Assembly: GCA_031283505.1 (NCBI GenBank)
Contig: JAITBO010000038.1
Span: forward strand, 1-14,678
Direction of reading: 5' to 3'
Origin: Treponema sp.
Lineage (GTDB): Bacteria > Spirochaetota > Spirochaetia > Treponematales > Breznakiellaceae
Length of the DNA: 14,678 nucleotides
How positions within the stretch are numbered: position 1 is the first letter of the stretch; every line of letters begins with the position of its first letter. Shown here one piece after another: positions 11,883 to 14,678 of this stretch. Both the position numbers and the translations under genes were made by a program. A model generated the notes under the pieces. That model ran no database searches. It was not told the origin of the DNA and worked only from the letters and a program-made list of their open reading frames with translations.

Positions 11883-14171
11883 TTATATAACCTCCAATTC
11901 CAGGAAGGCCGGGAGCAAGGTTCCTGAATAGGCGCCGAGTTTCAATGTCCCCGTTCCCGCCCCGGCTCTGACAATTACCAGGGCTTTTCCGCCGGAGGTA
12001 AGGGTTTTCGGCAGGGCATAGCCCAAAGCGCCGCTTATGTCCGGGGAGCAGGAACCCAGAATGATCCCGTCTCCGGTCAAGGAGAATTCCACCAGCGCTT
12101 CTTCGTTGGGACAGAGGACGCCTGCTTCATCGATAATCGTAACTTCCACATGAACAATACCGGTCCCGTCTGCGGCAAGTACGTCATTGTCCGGCTTCAG
12201 CAGTATCTGCCGAGGGGCTCCGGCGGTCCTGAGTATATGTGAACAGACTTCTTTCCCTTTGCGGTATCCGATGGTTTTTACTTCTCCCGGAACATATTCA
12301 AAAGTCCATTCGATAATACGGTTTTCAAAATCTTCGGGCTTCCGGCGGCCCATTTTTTTCCCGTTGATCCATAACTCGGCTTCGTCGCAATTGGTAAACA
12401 CCGCAGCCTTAACGGTTTCGCGGCTCACGCGATCAAGGTTGAGATGGGAAGAAAGTTTGGGGAAAGACCAGCGCCCCCGGACGTAATCGGGTTTGCGGTT
12501 TGAATCGTAAAAGGCAAGGTAGACCACAGGTTCATCGGACCATATACTTTTCCGGTAAAAGGCGTTGGGTTTCAAAAAACCGCAGATGTCGAGGATCGCT
12601 CCGGCCCAGCCCCTGGCGGGCCATGTACTTTCTCCCAGATAATCAATCCCTGCCCAGACAAATTGGCCGATCACATTGTCGTTTTCCAGTACAAAAAACC
12701 AGGGATTTTTTGCGATTACGTCCTCATAATTTGAAGCGGTTCCGCTGTAGTAATCATAACTTTCGGTCCCCACAATCGGCTTATCTATGGCGGCGGAATA
12801 GTCCTGATACAAAGCCTCGTGGTAATTAAGACCCAGGACATCCACTTCCTCCGCCAGTTTTTTGGTAATTTCTACCAGCCGGGATATAGGAGCGCCCACC
12901 AGTGTGGGGGGATGTACATGGGGTTCCAGCGCACAGGTTACCGGGCGGTCATCCATGGTGTGGACAAAAGACACAAGGGTTTTCAAAATTTCCCGCATCT
13001 CCTCAGAACCCTGATTCTCCACCTCATTGCCAACGCTCCACATAAAAACCGAAGGATGGTTCCGGTCCCGCAAAAGAAAATCCCCCAGGTCCTGCTGCCA
13101 GTCCCGATCAAAAAAGGCGCCGTAGTAACCGCTTTTCCATTTGTCAAAACATTCATCGATCACATAAAAACCAAGCTCGTCACAGAGGTCCAGCAATTCC
13201 TCCGCCGGAGGATTATGGCTGGTTTTGATGGCGTTGCAGCCGATACTTTTCAGGGCCAGGAGCCGCCGCCGCCAGGCGGCTTCGTAAAAGGCCACGCCGG
13301 TTATTCCGCAGTCATGATGCAGGGAGACCCCTTTGAGTTTTACCGGCTTCCCGTTCACCCGCATACCTTTATGGGCGATAATTTCAATGACCCGGATGCC
13401 GAAGGGAACTTCCACCGGTTTACCGGAGGCATTTCCTTCATCGTCTTCCAGGTGAACAAGGGCCCGGTACAGGTTCGGCTCCCCGGCGCTCCATAAAAGC
13501 GGCTTTTGAATCACCAGGCGCTGCTGTACGGTACATTCCCCGCCCCCGGCGGCATTGAAGGGCTTTGACAGTTCAACAACACATTGATTGTCGTGCCCCT
13601 GAATCTGTACATAAACCCTGCCTTTTGCCGGTCCGCCGCGATTTACCAGGGATACGGTCACGAGTACTACCGCGGAAGAAAGATGACCGGCGGAACGCGC
13701 TATTTCGGTCCTGATAATGACGCCCCAGGTTTTTATGTGTACTGCGGAAACGATCCGTAAATACACGCTGCGATACAGGCCCGATCCGGAATACCAGCGG
13801 TCGGGAGCTTCGCAGCCGTTGTCAAGACGGACAGCGATACAGTTTTCGCCGGGCTTTACCATGCCGGTGATGTCCAGTTCGAAACTGGCGTATCCGTAGG
13901 CGCGGCCTCCGGCTTTTTTTCCGTTGACATATACGGCGCTGTTCCGGTATGCGCCGCCGAAATAGATATACGCTGTCTTTCCGTCAATATCCGTACCGGA
14001 CAGAAAAAATGTTTTCCGGTACCAGGCGATCCCTTCCCAGACAAAAAAACCCTGCATATTCTGGGGAGTATAGGCTTTTTCATCTCCCCGCTTAAAAGGC
14101 TGGCTGATTACCCAGTCATGAGGCAGTCGGTTGTTCGCAAGCTGTAAAAAGTGAAAAAAATACCAGCGCAA
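11883..14171 (-). CDS. GH2 beta-galactosidase-family glycoside hydrolase (5' end frameshifted)
   Basis: The intact frame gives 762 residues from a TTG at 14171. It is a GH2 retaining hydrolase: sugar-binding domain from LPHDW (16-20) with WYRKTFFL, an immunoglobulin-like domain, then a TIM barrel with general acid Glu383 in SVGNEVE and nucleophile Glu470 in GTES. LKGVSLHHDCGITG and IKTSHNPP are typical GH2 blocks. C-terminal beta domains follow, with ELWINGKKMGRRKPEDFE and a late invasin-like segment. The real start is probably ATG 14208 with GGAGG upstream, encoding a lipoprotein signal in another frame. The usual 30 or so residues before LPHDW are also missing. The gene is therefore probably inactivated, or produces an unexported protein from the TTG. 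It was likely an envelope lipoprotein acting on beta-galactosides or related sugars. Confidence 0.85.
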   Translation of the reverse strand: MRWYFFHFLQLANNRLPHDWVISQPFKRGDEKAYTPQNMQGFFVWEGIAWYRKTFFLSGTDIDGKTAYIYFGGAYRNSAVYVNGKKAGGRAYGYASFELDITGMVKPGENCIAVRLDNGCEAPDRWYSGSGLYRSVYLRIVSAVHIKTWGVIIRTEIARSAGHLSSAVVLVTVSLVNRGGPAKGRVYVQIQGHDNQCVVELSKPFNAAGGGECTVQQRLVIQKPLLWSAGEPNLYRALVHLEDDEGNASGKPVEVPFGIRVIEIIAHKGMRVNGKPVKLKGVSLHHDCGITGVAFYEAAWRRRLLALKSIGCNAIKTSHNPPAEELLDLCDELGFYVIDECFDKWKSGYYGAFFDRDWQQDLGDFLLRDRNHPSVFMWSVGNEVENQGSEEMREILKTLVSFVHTMDDRPVTCALEPHVHPPTLVGAPISRLVEITKKLAEEVDVLGLNYHEALYQDYSAAIDKPIVGTESYDYYSGTASNYEDVIAKNPWFFVLENDNVIGQFVWAGIDYLGESTWPARGWAGAILDICGFLKPNAFYRKSIWSDEPVVYLAFYDSNRKPDYVRGRWSFPKLSSHLNLDRVSRETVKAAVFTNCDEAELWINGKKMGRRKPEDFENRIIEWTFEYVPGEVKTIGYRKGKEVCSHILRTAGAPRQILLKPDNDVLAADGTGIVHVEVTIIDEAGVLCPNEEALVEFSLTGDGIILGSCSPDISGALGYALPKTLTSGGKALVIVRAGAGTGTLKLGAYSGTLLPAFLELEVI

Positions 14172-14208
14172 CGCAGGGTATTCCTTTCAATAATTTCCAC
14201 CTTCTCAT
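14116..14208 (-). pseudogene. Displaced lipoprotein signal peptide of the GH2 gene
   Basis: ATG at 14206-14208 follows GGAGG with a five-base spacer and encodes MRRWKLLKGI, a hydrophobic stretch, and the lipobox LFTAC with cysteine 24. It then reaches TGA at 14116-14118 after 30 codons. The GH2 frame overlaps it in a different phase. A skipped base after the cysteine codon would join the two. A run of seven T (complement of 14154-14160) lies within the signal sequence and is a plausible slippage or error site. Confidence 0.75.
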
Positions 14209-14233
14209 AGCTACCTCCGTTGAAATTTAGCCG

Positions 14234-14274
14234 CAGTTTATTCAGTCTTCTCAAGTCTGATCATAAATAAACTG
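14234..14274. promoter_or_regulatory. Inverted repeat in the GH2 leader
   Basis: CAGTTTATT (14234-14242) and AATAAACTG (14266-14274) are perfect 9-bp arms around 23 bases that contain a second near-palindrome (CAGTCTTctcAAGTCTG). It lies 26 bases upstream of the predicted start of the GH2 lipoprotein. It may be an operator or mRNA structure; no clear -35/-10 pair was found. Confidence 0.5.
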
Positions 14275-14524
14275 TCAGCGCTTATACTTTAAAAAATCCT
14301 ACCCCCCCTTTCTTCCAGCCACAAGCAATAAAGTATTGAAAATCAGGTATAAATTTTTGATAAAAAGCATATTGTCCCACATTAGTACTACTCTCGTTGA
14401 ATATGACCATACTTATATCTTTGGCGGATTCGTAAGTGGTTACCTATAACACTGCCGGCGGGTGTTCCGACGGCCACGGCGTAAGACCACAGCAATTCTC
14501 AGTTTAAGCAAAGGGCGGGGGAAA
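14275..14524. other. Intergenic region with a GC-rich patch
   Basis: AT-rich sequence without a supported gene until about 14440. GTTACCTATAACACTGCC and the following GGCGGGTGTTCCGACGGCC to GTAAGACC form a GC-rich patch with possible short stems (GCCG with CGGC). No known RNA family was recognised. Confidence 0.35.
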
Positions 14525-14678
14525 TGAACTACCATGAACCTTCGATCCGACCTCACGAACCAAACGAATGGGTAGAGCCTAACCAGGCTGGGATGTTAAT
14601 AAAGCCCTTTTTTCCCTATTTCTCTATAAACAGCCAAGACAAACCGGGTATCATTCCGAAATTTCAACGCAAAAGTTC
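14525..14678 (+). CDS. Unrecognised open frame cut by the right edge
   Basis: From ATG at 14525, preceded by GGGGGAA, a frame stays open for 51 codons to the window end: MNYHEPSIRPHEPNEW, then NQAGMLIKPFFPYFSIN. I do not recognise it. The composition is plausible for protein but the length is too short to be sure, and the ribosome-binding site is weak and close. It could be chance. Confidence 0.3.

Overview
The window looks like chromosomal DNA of a spirochaete of the Treponema group, perhaps a gut species. That guess rests on protein character (RuvC, YebC, lipoprotein signals), a GC-rich coding and AT-rich intergenic contrast, and a long poly-G tract. It was made by eye without a database search and is moderately confident at best. 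There are no tRNA or rRNA genes, CRISPR arrays or recognisable transposases.

Left part (1-3028): the start of a leftward lipoprotein gene runs off the left edge. Behind it are about 860 bases of repeat-rich non-coding DNA: a 68-bp tandem repeat with two hairpins per unit, a 16-G tract and two copies of a 151-bp promoter-like repeat. Then come a TetR-type regulator and a GH13 alpha-glucan hydrolase, each preceded by a similar 18-bp imperfect palindrome, so the regulator probably controls itself and the hydrolase.

Middle (3006-4827): a leftward housekeeping pair, yebC and ruvC, followed by the severed 3' end of an ABC-transporter ATPase gene that runs into the 3' end of ruvC.

Main interest (5200-11743): a tightly packed rightward seven-gene sulfur operon behind a consensus sigma-70-type promoter (TTGACA-17-TATAAT), with an inverted-repeat operator over the -10 and start region. 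Its genes encode a cysteine synthase, a JAMM/M67 peptidase, a CysO/ThiS-like sulfur carrier whose Gly-Gly is buried by a 12-residue tail, a MoeB/MoeZ-type E1 with rhodanese domain, a Family 2A encapsulin shell protein, a SufS-like cysteine desulfurase with a roughly 145-residue Pro/Ala-rich N-terminal cargo domain, and an EpsC-type serine O-acetyltransferase. Encapsulin plus desulfurase is a known sulfur-storing nanocompartment pair. Here it is co-transcribed with a complete carrier-protein route to cysteine. The operon can be read as a sulfur bank: the desulfurase deposits sulfur from cysteine in the shell, and the E1-rhodanese, carrier, synthase and peptidase could rebuild cysteine on O-acetylserine from the acetyltransferase. 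The closed loop is inference; the gene identities are well supported.

Right part (11744-14678): a short dispersed repeat, then a leftward GH2 beta-galactosidase-like gene. Its real ribosome-binding site, start and lipoprotein signal lie upstream in a different frame, so the gene appears broken near its 5' end. The last 470 bases hold an inverted repeat, a GC-rich patch and an unrecognised open frame cut by the right edge.
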